Assembly: GCF_014656095.1 (NCBI RefSeq)
Contig: NZ_BNBT01000012.1
Location: forward strand, 38,792 to 102,791
Length of the DNA stretch: 64,000 nt
From: Streptomyces longispororuber
GTDB taxonomy: Bacteria > Actinomycetota > Actinomycetes > Streptomycetales > Streptomycetaceae
Direction of reading: 5' to 3'
Below the pieces are notes generated by a model. That model worked only from the letters and a program-made list of their open reading frames with translations, searched no databases and had not been told where the DNA came from. Of the stretch, positions 26,581 to 36,722 are shown piece after piece; the first letter of the stretch is position 1, and the number at the start of each line of letters is the position of its first letter. Both the position numbers and the translations under genes were made by a program.

Positions 26581-28758
26581 TCAGGCGCCGGGGTCGTCGG
26601 CCTTCGCGGCGATGGAGCGGGCGCTCAGGGCCAAGGCGTTGGTTGCCGTGTAGTAGGGCCTGAGGCGGGTGGTGGTGTCGGTGGGGTGGGGGAGTTCGAC
26701 CGCGGGGTAGGGGTTCGGCTTCTTGCGTTCGACCGTGTCGCCCGTGATGCGGCCGATGGGGATGGTCCGCCCGGCCGTGTGCAGGTGGAGGTCCCAGATC
26801 GTGTGGTCGGCCGTGCCGTGGTGCGCCTGTGCCTCGGCGTAGGGGAGCGTGAACTGGAAGTGGGCCGGGGACAGGGCGCGTACGGGCACCGTGAGGGCGG
26901 CGGTCCGCGGGCCCGGGGTGCCTTCGGCGGCCGGGTCGGCGCGGGGGGTGAGGGTGACCGTGTCGGGCTCCGCGCCGGGGGGCGGGGAGGCGTCGCCCGT
27001 CCTGCGGAGCTCGGCGTCGCCCAGGAGCTTCGCCGTCACCGTCGCGCCCTCCTCGCTGACCAGGACGTGGTTCACCTCGGCGTGGGCCGGGCGCAGCCAC
27101 GTGCGGACCGCCAGGTAGCCGTCGGCCGTGGTGTACGGGATCCAGGAGCTTAGGCCCTCGGCCGTGACGACCGGCGGAAGCGTCAGGAGGGCCGCCGTCT
27201 CCACCAGGCGGGCCCGCAGGCGCCGGCGGTCCGCCGGGGCCTCGCGCGGTGCCACGTAGCAGTCCCAGCGGCCCTCGGCGAGGACGTGGGCGGCGCGGGG
27301 CACCGTGGCGACCGGACCCGCCGCGGCGACCGGGGACCCGACCGGGACGCGGACCTCGCGGCGCTGCGGGTCCTTGCGCTTGCGCAGGACCAGGTCGAGG
27401 GGGCCGTCCGGCAGGGTGTCGGGGGCGGGGGCGACCGCCAGGCTGCCGTCGGGCGTCATCCGGGCCGAAGCGGCGGGCACGACGGCCTCCTGCTCGGCGG
27501 GGTCCGGTGCCGGAGCGGCCGCCTCGCGCGGGGACGCGAAGGCCGCGCGGAGGCGCGTGGTGAGGCTCCGGCGCGGGGAGGTGACACCCGGCCGCAGGGA
27601 TTCCATCAGGTCCTCGTAGCGGCGCGCGATCACCGACGGGGCGTACGTCGCGGCCTTCGCGCGGGCCGCCACACCCATGCGCGCGCGTAGCTCCTGGTCC
27701 TTGATCAGGGACTTCAGCGCGTCCGCGTACGCGTCCACCCCACCCGCCAGCGGGACCAGGAGGCCGTCCGCGCCGTGCGTGATGATCTCCGCCGGGCCGT
27801 GCGGGCAGTCCGTCGCCACCACGGGGACACCGCAGTGCATGGCCTCGACGATCGTCATGCCGAACGACTCCATGTCGGAGGAGACCGCCGCGATCGCCCC
27901 CTTCGCCCACTCCGTCTCGATGGGGGAGGCGGGGCCCATGAGGAACACCCGGTTGTAGAGGCCGAGTTCGTCGACGAGGCCGCGCAGGCGGGCCTGGTCG
28001 GGGCCGCGGCCGTAGATGCGCAGCGTCCAGTCGGGGTGTTCGGCGGCGACCTTCGCGAAGGCGTTGATCAGGCGGTCGTAGCGTTTCACGGCCACCAGGC
28101 GGCCCGCCGCGACGACGGTGCGGGAGTCGAGGGCGGACGGGGTGACGGAGGGCGGCGTGACGCCGTTCGGTATGCAGAGGATCTTCGCCCGTACGGTCGG
28201 GAGCGCCGCGCGGTAGAGCTGGGCGTCCGCCTCCGAGACCGTGACGAAGGCGTCCAGGCCCTCGGCTATCGCGGCGTTCTGGTCGCCGCGGAGCTGGTCG
28301 CTGTGCGCGTCCAGGGAGAGGTGCTCCTGGCCGATGCGGAGGTAGGCCGGGCGGCCCCGCCTCGTGCGCGCGTACCGCGCCAGGTAGCCGTTGAGGATGG
28401 GGCGGGTCGCTATCACCGCGTCCGCCTCGGTCCCCTCCAGGTACGCGGCCAGGCGCTGGTCGTGCAGCCTGGTGTAGCGCATCCGGCCGAAGTCCACGCC
28501 CTTCTCCGGGAACATGCTGTTCGGACCGCTGTTGAGCTCGTGCTCACCCTCGTACGACGGGCTGTCCGGGCGCATGTCGATCAAGGAGCGCAGCCGGACC
28601 CGCGGGTCGAACGGCAGCTCCGGGCTCTCGGCCACCCGGTGCACGCTCACGACCTCCACGTCGTGGTGCGCGGCCGCGAGCGCAGCCGAGAGGTTGGCGG
28701 TGGAGCGGATGGTGCCGCCGATGCCGTACGCGTTGTGGATCAGGAACTCGATCTTCAC
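26581..28758 (-). CDS. Family 4 glycosyltransferase with an extra C-terminal domain
   Basis: 725 residues from GTG 28758, which has a CCGGAGGA site. The open frame runs further upstream but without family similarity. Residues 1 to about 390 are a GT-B glycosyltransferase: FLIHNAYGIGGTIRST (glycine-rich acceptor loop), VAAGRLVAVKRYDRLINAF, and ESFGMTIVEAMHCGVPVVATD, which contains the E-x7-E donor site. After a proline/alanine-rich linker (about 400-450) comes a beta-rich domain of about 270 residues that I do not recognise. Similar two-part proteins are linked to wall teichoic acid glycosylation in Gram-positive bacteria. It may decorate the polymer of the 3-13 kb cluster, but this is inference. 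Confidence 0.82.
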   Translation of the reverse strand: MKIEFLIHNAYGIGGTIRSTANLSAALAAAHHDVEVVSVHRVAESPELPFDPRVRLRSLIDMRPDSPSYEGEHELNSGPNSMFPEKGVDFGRMRYTRLHDQRLAAYLEGTEADAVIATRPILNGYLARYARTRRGRPAYLRIGQEHLSLDAHSDQLRGDQNAAIAEGLDAFVTVSEADAQLYRAALPTVRAKILCIPNGVTPPSVTPSALDSRTVVAAGRLVAVKRYDRLINAFAKVAAEHPDWTLRIYGRGPDQARLRGLVDELGLYNRVFLMGPASPIETEWAKGAIAAVSSDMESFGMTIVEAMHCGVPVVATDCPHGPAEIITHGADGLLVPLAGGVDAYADALKSLIKDQELRARMGVAARAKAATYAPSVIARRYEDLMESLRPGVTSPRRSLTTRLRAAFASPREAAAPAPDPAEQEAVVPAASARMTPDGSLAVAPAPDTLPDGPLDLVLRKRKDPQRREVRVPVGSPVAAAGPVATVPRAAHVLAEGRWDCYVAPREAPADRRRLRARLVETAALLTLPPVVTAEGLSSWIPYTTADGYLAVRTWLRPAHAEVNHVLVSEEGATVTAKLLGDAELRRTGDASPPPGAEPDTVTLTPRADPAAEGTPGPRTAALTVPVRALSPAHFQFTLPYAEAQAHHGTADHTIWDLHLHTAGRTIPIGRITGDTVERKKPNPYPAVELPHPTDTTTRLRPYYTATNALALSARSIAAKADDPGA

Positions 28759-29352
28759 CCAGGGTCCTCCGGTCAGCCTCCGCCCGCCCGCGGACGCGCG
28801 AGGGCGCACGCACGCCCGCGGGCGGGCAGGGGTGCGTGAAGGAGATGTGATCTCGTGAAGGCTGGGTGATGAATTCACAGTGCGTGTGTGAAAGTCAATG
28901 TGAGGTACAAAGGGGGGCGGAGCGGGGGATTTGCCGCGCTGAGTGATATTTCGCACATCGCGGGCGGGAGTGCTCCGTCGCGGCCTGTCCCGGCACAGGA
29001 CAAGCGCGGGGCGCGGGCGCCGGTGGGGGCGGGTGCGGGCGCGCGTACGGCGGGGGTGGGGGCGGGGCGGGGACGGTGCCGCCGGCGCCCTCGGCCGAGT
29101 TTCAGTTGGACGCCGCTCGACTCCGGCCGACCGTCCCCGGCGGCCCCCGCCGCCTCGCAGGTGATCTCCCCCACGGCCGACCCGTGCCACATGACCTGCG
29201 GCGATCGCTCTGCGCGTGCGAACGGCAACACTGCTACATACCCGCTGCGCCAAGCGCGCATGCGCAAGGGTGCCCTGATTCTTACCTCAATCTGGCTGAA
29301 GTTTTGTTGATCGCGCCTTAGTTGACGGCCCCGTCGGCTTACCCTTCACAGG
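28759..29352. other. 594-bp divergent intergenic region
   Basis: It lies between the family 4 glycosyltransferase (reverse) and the amidohydrolase (forward). It holds a 12-bp-stem hairpin near the glycosyltransferase start, a run of G-rich sequence at 29028-29075 with many GGG/GGGG groups, and a GCGCATGCGC palindrome at about 29256-29265. I see no gene in it. Confidence 0.6.
28782..28827 (-). promoter_or_regulatory. Leader hairpin before the family 4 glycosyltransferase
   Basis: A 12-bp perfect stem (28782-28793 and 28816-28827) sits 24 bp upstream of the GTG, in the probable 5' leader. It could affect translation or attenuation. Its position is known; its function is not. Confidence 0.4.
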
Positions 29353-30633
29353 GTGAACCAATTGATGTCCCTCGCGTCCGCAGACGCGTCAGACGCGTCC
29401 GACGCGTCCGAAGAAGCCGATTCCGCGCCGCCCGGAAACCTGCCCGGCGCGCTGCCAGAAGCGCTGCGCGCCGAACTCGTCGCGTTCCGTCGCGACTTGC
29501 ACATGCACCCCGAGCTCGGCCACCAGGAGTTCCGCACCACCGCGGCGCTCAAGGCCCGCCTGGAGAAGGCCGGGCTCGCCCCGCGCGTCCTGCCGGGCGG
29601 CACCGGGCTCATCTGTGACGTCGGGGGCGACCCGGACGCCGCCGGGCGCCCCGTCCTCGCCCTGCGCGCCGACATCGACGCGCTGCCGATCCCGGACACC
29701 AAGGCCGGCGTCCCGTACCGGTCGACCGTGCCGGACCGCGCCCACGCCTGCGGCCATGACGTGCACACGACCGTCGTCCTCGGTGCGGGCCTGGTCCTGG
29801 CCGAGCTGGCGCGCCAGGACCGGCTGCCGCAGCCGGTGCGGCTGATCTTCCAGCCCGCCGAGGAGGTGCTGCCGGGCGGTGCGACGGAGGCCCTGGAGTG
29901 CGGCGCCCTCGACGGCGTCGGCCGCATCATCGCCGTGCACTGCGACCCCCGCGTCGACGCGGGCCGCATCGGCCTGCGCCACGGGCCGATCACCTCCGCC
30001 TGCGACCGCCTGGAGGTCGCCCTGGACGGGCCCGGCGGCCACACCGCGCGACCGCACCTGACGACGGACCTCGTCACCGCCGCCGCCAAGGTCGTCTCCG
30101 AGGTCCCGGCCCTCATCGCCCGGCGCGTCGACGCCCGCTCGGGCCTCTCCGTCACCTGGGGGCGCATCGAGGCCGGCCACGCGTGCAACGTCATCCCGCA
30201 GCACGCCGAGCTGTCCGGCACCATCCGCTGCCTCGACCTGGACACCTGGCGGCAGGCGCCCGACATCATCCACGCCGCCGTGCAGGAGGTCGCCGACCTG
30301 CACCGCGCCAAGTCCGCGATCAACTACGTCCGCGGCGTGCCGCCCGTCGTCAACGACGCGGCCGTCACCGACCTGCTGCGCGACGCCATGACGGCCCGGC
30401 GCGGCGCCGACGCCGTGGAGGACACCGCGCAGAGCCTCGGCGGCGAGGACTTCTCCTGGTACCTGGAGCACGTGCCCGGGGCCATGGCGCGGCTCGGCGT
30501 CCGTACGCCCGGCGAGCGCGGCGTGCGCGACCTGCACCAGGGCGACTTCGACGCCGACGAGTACGCGATCACCGTGGGTGTCGAGCTGTTCACCGCGGCG
30601 GCGCTCGTGGACGCGGCCAACCGCCCCTCCTGA
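29353..30633 (+). CDS. M20-family amidohydrolase/peptidase
   Basis: 426 residues. The metal-ligand and catalytic motifs of M20D amidohydrolases are present: FRRDLHMHPELGHQEFRTT, LALRADIDALPI, HACGHDVHTT, FQPAEEVLPGGA and GGEDFSWYLEHVPG. These enzymes remove acyl groups from N-acyl amino acids, hippurate or indole-amino acid conjugates, using two metal ions in the cytoplasm. The start is GTG 29353 or ATG 29365. The N-terminus contains an ASDASDAS stretch encoded by a 9-bp repeat GACGCGTCC/A around 29386-29412. It probably forms its own transcription unit. Confidence 0.9.
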   Translation: MNQLMSLASADASDASDASEEADSAPPGNLPGALPEALRAELVAFRRDLHMHPELGHQEFRTTAALKARLEKAGLAPRVLPGGTGLICDVGGDPDAAGRPVLALRADIDALPIPDTKAGVPYRSTVPDRAHACGHDVHTTVVLGAGLVLAELARQDRLPQPVRLIFQPAEEVLPGGATEALECGALDGVGRIIAVHCDPRVDAGRIGLRHGPITSACDRLEVALDGPGGHTARPHLTTDLVTAAAKVVSEVPALIARRVDARSGLSVTWGRIEAGHACNVIPQHAELSGTIRCLDLDTWRQAPDIIHAAVQEVADLHRAKSAINYVRGVPPVVNDAAVTDLLRDAMTARRGADAVEDTAQSLGGEDFSWYLEHVPGAMARLGVRTPGERGVRDLHQGDFDADEYAITVGVELFTAAALVDAANRPS

Positions 30634-30783
30634 GGGCCCAGCCCCACTCCAGGGACCGCACACCCGCACACCGGGCCCCCGGGCGTCCCGCAGACAGCAC
30701 CACGGCCGCCACGCCAGAAGCTCCCGGCCGGGACCCCCGCGCGCGCCGCCGTCGGCACCCACAAGGCGCCCACGGCGCGACGG

Positions 30784-30898
30784 CCCGCACCGGGAGGCGC
30801 CCCGCACCGGCGGGAGGCGCCCCGCACCGGGAGGCGCCGCGGACCGGCAGGCATCCCGCACCGGCGGGAGGCGCCCCGCACCACGAGACGCCCCGCGT
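30784..30898. repeat. GC-rich tandem array upstream of the first BMP lipoprotein gene
   Basis: About six degenerate units of 15-21 bp, built on GGCGCCCCGCACCGG plus CGGGAGG, lie in tandem in a 420-bp region between the amidohydrolase and the lipoprotein gene. The unit is different from the array at 32244-33290 but of similar composition. Confidence 0.7.
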
Positions 30899-30978
30899 CC
30901 CACCCGTCACACGGTGTCGACGACACCCGCCACGAATCGGTAACGGCGGCCGCCGGACCCGTGTCGCCCCCTTTCCGC

Positions 30979-30994
30979 GCGCATTAATGTGCGC
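30979..30994. promoter_or_regulatory. Inverted repeat over a possible -10 element before the first BMP gene
   Basis: GCGCA-TTAATG-TGCGC is a perfect 5-bp inverted repeat that covers TAATGT, a plausible -10 hexamer. It lies 60 bp before the start codon. It may be an operator; evidence is only sequence symmetry. Confidence 0.35.
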
Positions 30995-31053
30995 CGACAT
31001 CCGCGCCGTTCCAGGTGCGCCGGGGAACGATCGGAACGTGAGGGGTACGTCCT

Positions 31054-32244
31054 ATGCGTCGGCGTCGTCAGCTCCGCACCACCCGTACCCGTACCCGTGC
31101 ACGGACAGCACCGGCACGTACACGGACACGTACACACGCGCATACGCCTGCACATGCACACGCGCATACGCGTACACGAAGCGCGCGGTGGTCCCAACTC
31201 GCCCTGGCCGTCACCGCGTTCGCGCTCCTGGCCACCGCCTGCGGCGAGACCAGCAGCGACGCCGCCAAGGACGACGACGGCGGCAAGAAGAGCGGTGCCT
31301 ACCAGGGCAAGGGCATTGGCCTCGCGTACGACATCGGCGGCCAGGGCGACCAGTCCTTCAACGACGCGGCCTTCTCCGGCTACGAGCGGGCCCGCGAGGA
31401 CTTCGGGATCGGCGGCGTCGACATGGAGCCCGGCGACGGCGAGTCCGCCGCCGACAAGACCCAGCGCATCGAGCAGCTCGCGCGGCAGGGGTACGACCCG
31501 GTGATCGGCGTCGGCTTCGTCTACGCGCCCGCCATCCAGGAGGTGGCGAAGAAGTACCCGAAGACCACGTTCGGGATCGTCGACGACAACACCGTCCAGG
31601 CCGCGAACGTCGCCGACCTGGTCTTCCACGAGGAGCAGGGGTCGTACCTCGCCGGGGTCGCCGCCGCGAAGGCGTCCAGGGCGCGGCACGTCGGCTTCAT
31701 CGGCGGCGTCGACATACCGATCATCCACAAGTTCGAGGCCGGGTTCGTCCAGGGCGTGAAGTCGGTCGACCCGAAGATCAGGATCGAGCGGCGGTACCTG
31801 ACCGAGAAGCCCGAGGAGGGCGGCTTCTCCAGCCCCGACAAGGGCCAGGACGCCGCGAGCGGCCAGCTCGAAGCGGGGGCGGACGTGGTGTACCACGCCG
31901 CCGGGCTCTCCGGCCAGGGCGTGATCCAGGAGGCCGGGGCGCAGAAGAAGTGGGCCATCGGTGTGGACTCCGACCAATACCGGCAGAAAGCCCTGGCGAA
32001 GTACAAGAGGTACATCCTGGGCTCGGCCTTCAAGGACGTGGGCGGGGCGGTGTACGACCTGACGAAGTCGGTCGTCCGCGGCAAGCCGATGACCGGGACC
32101 CAGCGGTACGACCTCCGGTCGGGGCGGGTGGGGTTCGCGGACTCCAACCCCGCCTACCGCGCGCGCAAGGACATCGTGGCCGCCGTGGAGAAGGCGGAGA
32201 AGGACATCATCAACGGCCGCGTGCAGGTCCGCACCCGCCCGTAG
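31054..32244 (+). CDS. BMP/PnrA-like nucleoside-binding lipoprotein with an unusual N-terminal repeat
   Basis: 396 residues. The lipobox LLATAC places the lipidated cysteine at residue 63. The mature part is a basic membrane protein (PnrA-like) fold: GIGLAYDIGGQGDQSFNDAA, VIGVGFVYAPAI and DVVYHAAGLSGQGVI. It should capture nucleosides for the downstream ABC transporter. The first 45 residues are an oddity: a run of RT/HA pairs (RTRTHAHTPAHAHAHTRTR) before the hydrophobic signal core. There is no in-frame start codon between this run and the lipobox, and an AGGGG site precedes ATG 31054, so the run is probably translated. A close paralogue at 33740 lacks it. The array downstream begins at its stop codon. 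Confidence 0.87.
   Translation: MRRRRQLRTTRTRTRARTAPARTRTRTHAHTPAHAHAHTRTRSARWSQLALAVTAFALLATACGETSSDAAKDDDGGKKSGAYQGKGIGLAYDIGGQGDQSFNDAAFSGYERAREDFGIGGVDMEPGDGESAADKTQRIEQLARQGYDPVIGVGFVYAPAIQEVAKKYPKTTFGIVDDNTVQAANVADLVFHEEQGSYLAGVAAAKASRARHVGFIGGVDIPIIHKFEAGFVQGVKSVDPKIRIERRYLTEKPEEGGFSSPDKGQDAASGQLEAGADVVYHAAGLSGQGVIQEAGAQKKWAIGVDSDQYRQKALAKYKRYILGSAFKDVGGAVYDLTKSVVRGKPMTGTQRYDLRSGRVGFADSNPAYRARKDIVAAVEKAEKDIINGRVQVRTRP
31069..31180 (+). repeat. Simple alternating purine-pyrimidine tract inside a signal sequence
   Basis: ACCCGT triplets followed by a long stretch of alternating CA/CG/TA steps (for example ACACACGCGCATACGC). It encodes the RT/HA run of the lipoprotein. Alternating purine-pyrimidine DNA of this kind can adopt Z-form under supercoiling and is prone to slippage. 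Confidence 0.65.
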
Positions 32245-33290
32245 GGGCGAACGGGCCTGTCCGCGGTTGGCCGCACCCGTCCGTAGCGGGGCGAACGGGA
32301 CCGCCCGCAGGCGCCCGACGCCCGCCCGTAGGGGCGAACGACACTGTCCGCGGTGGGCCGCACCGCCGGGAAGGGGCGAACGGGCCCGTCCGCGGGCGCC
32401 CGCACCCGCCGGGGAGGGGTGATCGGCACCACCCGCGCGTGGCCGCCTCCGCCGGGAAGGGGCGATCGGGCCCGTCCGCGGGTGCCCGCAATCCGCCCGT
32501 AGGGGCGGATGGCGCCGTCCGCAGGCGCCGCACCCACCCGGAAGGGGCGAACGGCCTGCCCGCAGGCGCCGCCCGCCCCCGCTCGGCAGGAGCGAACGGG
32601 CCTGTCCGCGGGCGCCCGCACCCGTCGGGGAGGGGCGGTCGGCCCCCCCCCGCGCGTGGCCGCCTCCGCCGGTAGGGGCGAATGGCGCCGTCTGCAGGCG
32701 CCCGCACCGCCGGGAAGGGGCGAACCCCGCCCGCAGGCGCCGCCTGCCCCCGCCTGCAGGCGCCGCCCGCACTCGCCCGGAAGGAGCGAACGGGCCTGTC
32801 ACGGGCGCCCGCACCCGTCGGGGAGAGGCGATCGGCACCACCCGCGGGTGGCCGCATCCGCCCGGAAGGAGCGAACGGCCCGCCCGCAGGCGCCCGCCCC
32901 CGCCCGGAAGGGGCGATCGGCACCGCCCGCGGGTGGCCGCCCCCGCCGAGCAGGGGCGGGGTGATCGGGACCGCCCGCGGGCGCTCGCATCCGCCCGTAG
33001 GGGCGAACGGCCCGCCTGCAGGCGCCGTCCGCACCCGCCCGGAGGGATCGAACGGGCCCGTCCACGGGCGCCCGCACCGTCGGGAAAGGGCGATCGGCAC
33101 CACCCGTGCGTGGCCGCATCCGCCCGTAGGGGCAAATGGTGCCGTCCGCGGGCGCCCGCCCCCGCCCGGCACGGGCGAACGGCACCGCCCACACGCACCC
33201 ACCCCCGCCCGGCACGGCCGAACGGCACCGCCCGGCACGGGCAAACCGCACCGCCCACACGCACCCGCCCCGCCCCGCCCGGGCGAGCCC
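32244..33290. repeat. Minisatellite of about 23 GC-rich units, period 42-44 bp
   Basis: Units start with GGGGCGAACGG or a variant (GGCGATCGG, GAGCGAACGG). They continue through a palindromic core GCGGGCGCCCGC or variant and end CGCACCCGCCCGTAG or CCCGGAAG. Unit starts are at about 32244, 32288, 32331, 32373, 32415, 32459, 32502, 32543, 32588, 32630, 32674, 32715, 32780, 32822, 32864, 32906, 32952, 32998, 33040, 33083, 33126, 33170 and 33212. Copies are degenerate and periods are not multiples of three, so it is not coding despite long open frames in all frames. The first unit begins at the stop codon of the upstream lipoprotein gene. Confidence 0.85.
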
Positions 33291-33360
33291 TTCCCCTGCC
33301 GGCCGCGAGCCCCGCGAGCCCCGCCCCGCCCCAAAACCGCCCCGCCGTGGGCAGGTTCAC

Positions 33361-33421
33361 GTCGTACGTATAACGCGGGGGCCCGCCCCGGCCGTGCCCG
33401 GGTGTTCGTCGTACGTATAAC
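33361..33421. repeat. Two copies of GTCGTACGTATAAC upstream of the second BMP gene
   Basis: The 14-bp sequence GTCGTACGTATAAC occurs at 33361-33374 and 33408-33421, 47 bp apart and in the same orientation. It contains the palindrome-like TCGTACGTA and a TATAAC hexamer. These could be paired regulator sites or two -10 elements; they are much AT-richer than their surroundings. Confidence 0.5.
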
Positions 33422-33547
33422 CCGTTGCGCCCCGGCGGGTCGGCCCCGGGTGGGGTCGGTGCGGGGGTGATCACCTGCGCGTCATCTCGCCGTCGCCCGG
33501 GGGCCACAGGTCGATAACGGAGCGGACAGAAGGGTTCTTATGTCAGG

Positions 33548-33561
33548 TCTACGCGCGTTAC
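33548..33561 (+). promoter_or_regulatory. Candidate nucleoside-regulon operator before the second BMP gene
   Basis: TCTACGCGCGTTAC matches 11 of 14 bases of the palindrome TCTACGCGCGTAGA, which also occurs with one mismatch in front of deoA, add and deoC in this window. It lies about 180 bp before the lipoprotein start. Confidence 0.55.
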
Positions 33562-33739
33562 GCTGCGGCGAAATCGCGCCGGTGAGGCGCGTTCCCGTAC
33601 GTCGTCCCGTACGCACCGCACGTCCGTACTCCCAGGCAAGAGCACGCCGCAGGCGCGCCCGGGCCCGGGGCAGGCGGCGCGGCCGTACGCACGTACGCAC
33701 CCCCGTCCTCGTCCAAGGACTTGTCTAAGGAGTTCGTCC

Positions 33740-34795
33740 ATGCGCCGGGTGTCCCGATTCGCGCTCGCGTCCGCCGCGACCGCCGCCCTCGCCGTCACCG
33801 TCTCCGCCTGTGGCGGCACCTCAAGCGACGCCGCCAAGAGCGAGGACGGCGGCAAGAGCAAGGGTGTCGCGATCGCGTACGACGTCGGCGGCGCGGGCGA
33901 CCAGTCCTTCAACGACGCCGCCACGGCCGGCATGGACAAGGCCGCCAAGGACTTCGGCGTCGGCAAGAAGGCCGTCGAGCCCACCGACGGCGAGTCCGAC
34001 GCCGACAAGATCCAGCGCCTCACCGAGCTGGCGAAGCAGGGCTACAACCCCGTCATCGGCGTCGGCTACGCCTACGCGCCCGCCATCAAGGAGGTCGCGG
34101 CCAAGAACCCGGACGTCACCTTCGGCATCGTCGACGACGCCACCATCGAGGCGAAGAACGTCGCCGACCTGGTCTTCAACGAGGAGCAGTCCTCGTACCT
34201 GGCGGGCGTCGCCGCCGCCAAGGCCACCAAGTCCAAGACCGTCGGCTTCGTCGGCGGCGTCGACAACCCGCTGATCCGCAAGTTCGAGGCCGGCTTCGTC
34301 CAGGGCGTCCAGGCCACCGACAAGTCGGTCAAGATCAAGCGCCAGTTCCTCACCGAGAAGGCCGAGGACGGCGGCTTCTCCAGCCCCGACAAGGGCAAGG
34401 AGGCCGCCAGCGGCCAGATCGAGGGCGGCGCCGACGTGGTCTACCACGCGGCCGGCCTGTCCGGTCAGGGCGTCATCGAGGCCGCCGCCGCCAAGAAGGT
34501 CTGGGCGATCGGCGTCGACTCCGACCAGTACAAGCAGAAGGCGCTCGACAAGTACAAGAAGTACATCCTCACCTCGGCCACCAAGGACGTCGCCGGCGCG
34601 GTGTACAACCTGGTGAAGTCGGTTCAGGATGACAAGGCCGAGGGCGGCGTCGTGCGCGCCGACCTCAAGTCCGGCGGCGTCGGCCTGGCCGACTCCAACC
34701 CGGAGTTCACGAAGATGAAGGACCTGCAGGCCGAGCTGAAGAAGGCCGAGCAGGGCATCATCGGCGGCAAGATCAAGGTCAAGACGAAGCTGTAG
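33740..34795 (+). CDS. BMP/PnrA-like nucleoside-binding lipoprotein of the ABC importer
   Basis: 351 residues with a normal short lipoprotein signal (VTVSAC, cysteine 24). The mature part matches the upstream paralogue almost throughout: GVAIAYDVGGAGDQSFNDAA, VIGVGYAYAPAIKEV and DVVYHAAGLSGQGVIEAA. It is the extracellular receptor for purine or pyrimidine nucleosides. An AAGGAG site lies before ATG 33740. It heads a run of transporter and deaminase genes ending at 39500. A strong hairpin after its stop may favour high lipoprotein expression over the transporter genes. The putative operator at 33548 suggests control by nucleoside supply. Confidence 0.92.
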   Translation: MRRVSRFALASAATAALAVTVSACGGTSSDAAKSEDGGKSKGVAIAYDVGGAGDQSFNDAATAGMDKAAKDFGVGKKAVEPTDGESDADKIQRLTELAKQGYNPVIGVGYAYAPAIKEVAAKNPDVTFGIVDDATIEAKNVADLVFNEEQSSYLAGVAAAKATKSKTVGFVGGVDNPLIRKFEAGFVQGVQATDKSVKIKRQFLTEKAEDGGFSSPDKGKEAASGQIEGGADVVYHAAGLSGQGVIEAAAAKKVWAIGVDSDQYKQKALDKYKKYILTSATKDVAGAVYNLVKSVQDDKAEGGVVRADLKSGGVGLADSNPEFTKMKDLQAELKKAEQGIIGGKIKVKTKL

Positions 34796-34814
34796 ATCGC
34801 GGCGTCACGGCCGC

Positions 34815-34865
34815 GGAACGGGGCGGGGACCCCCTGGGCAGGCCCCCGGGCACCCGCCCCGTTCC
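34815..34865 (+). terminator. Hairpin between lipoprotein and transporter genes
   Basis: A 13-bp perfect stem (34815-34827 and 34853-34865) with a 25-nt loop follows the lipoprotein gene. It is probably a partial terminator or mRNA-stabilising structure, since the genes downstream belong to the same system. Confidence 0.65.
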
Positions 34866-34949
34866 CACGGTCAGGGCCTCAACCCCCGTGCGCGGCGCCG
34901 CAGTCGGCGCCCGCGGCGGCGCTTGAGGCGTGAAGCAGGGGCACACCGC

Positions 34950-36718
<1,769 letters not shown>

Positions 36719-36722
<4 letters not shown>

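Noticed and set aside
32244..33290. Possible CRISPR array
   Set aside because: Units are degenerate along their whole length with no constant repeat and unique spacers, the period varies from 41 to 46 bp with one 65-bp interval, and no cas genes are nearby.
32210..33507. Long open frames through the minisatellite on both strands
   Set aside because: They arise because GC-rich repeats lack stop codons. Unit lengths change the frame, and there are no ribosome sites or domains.
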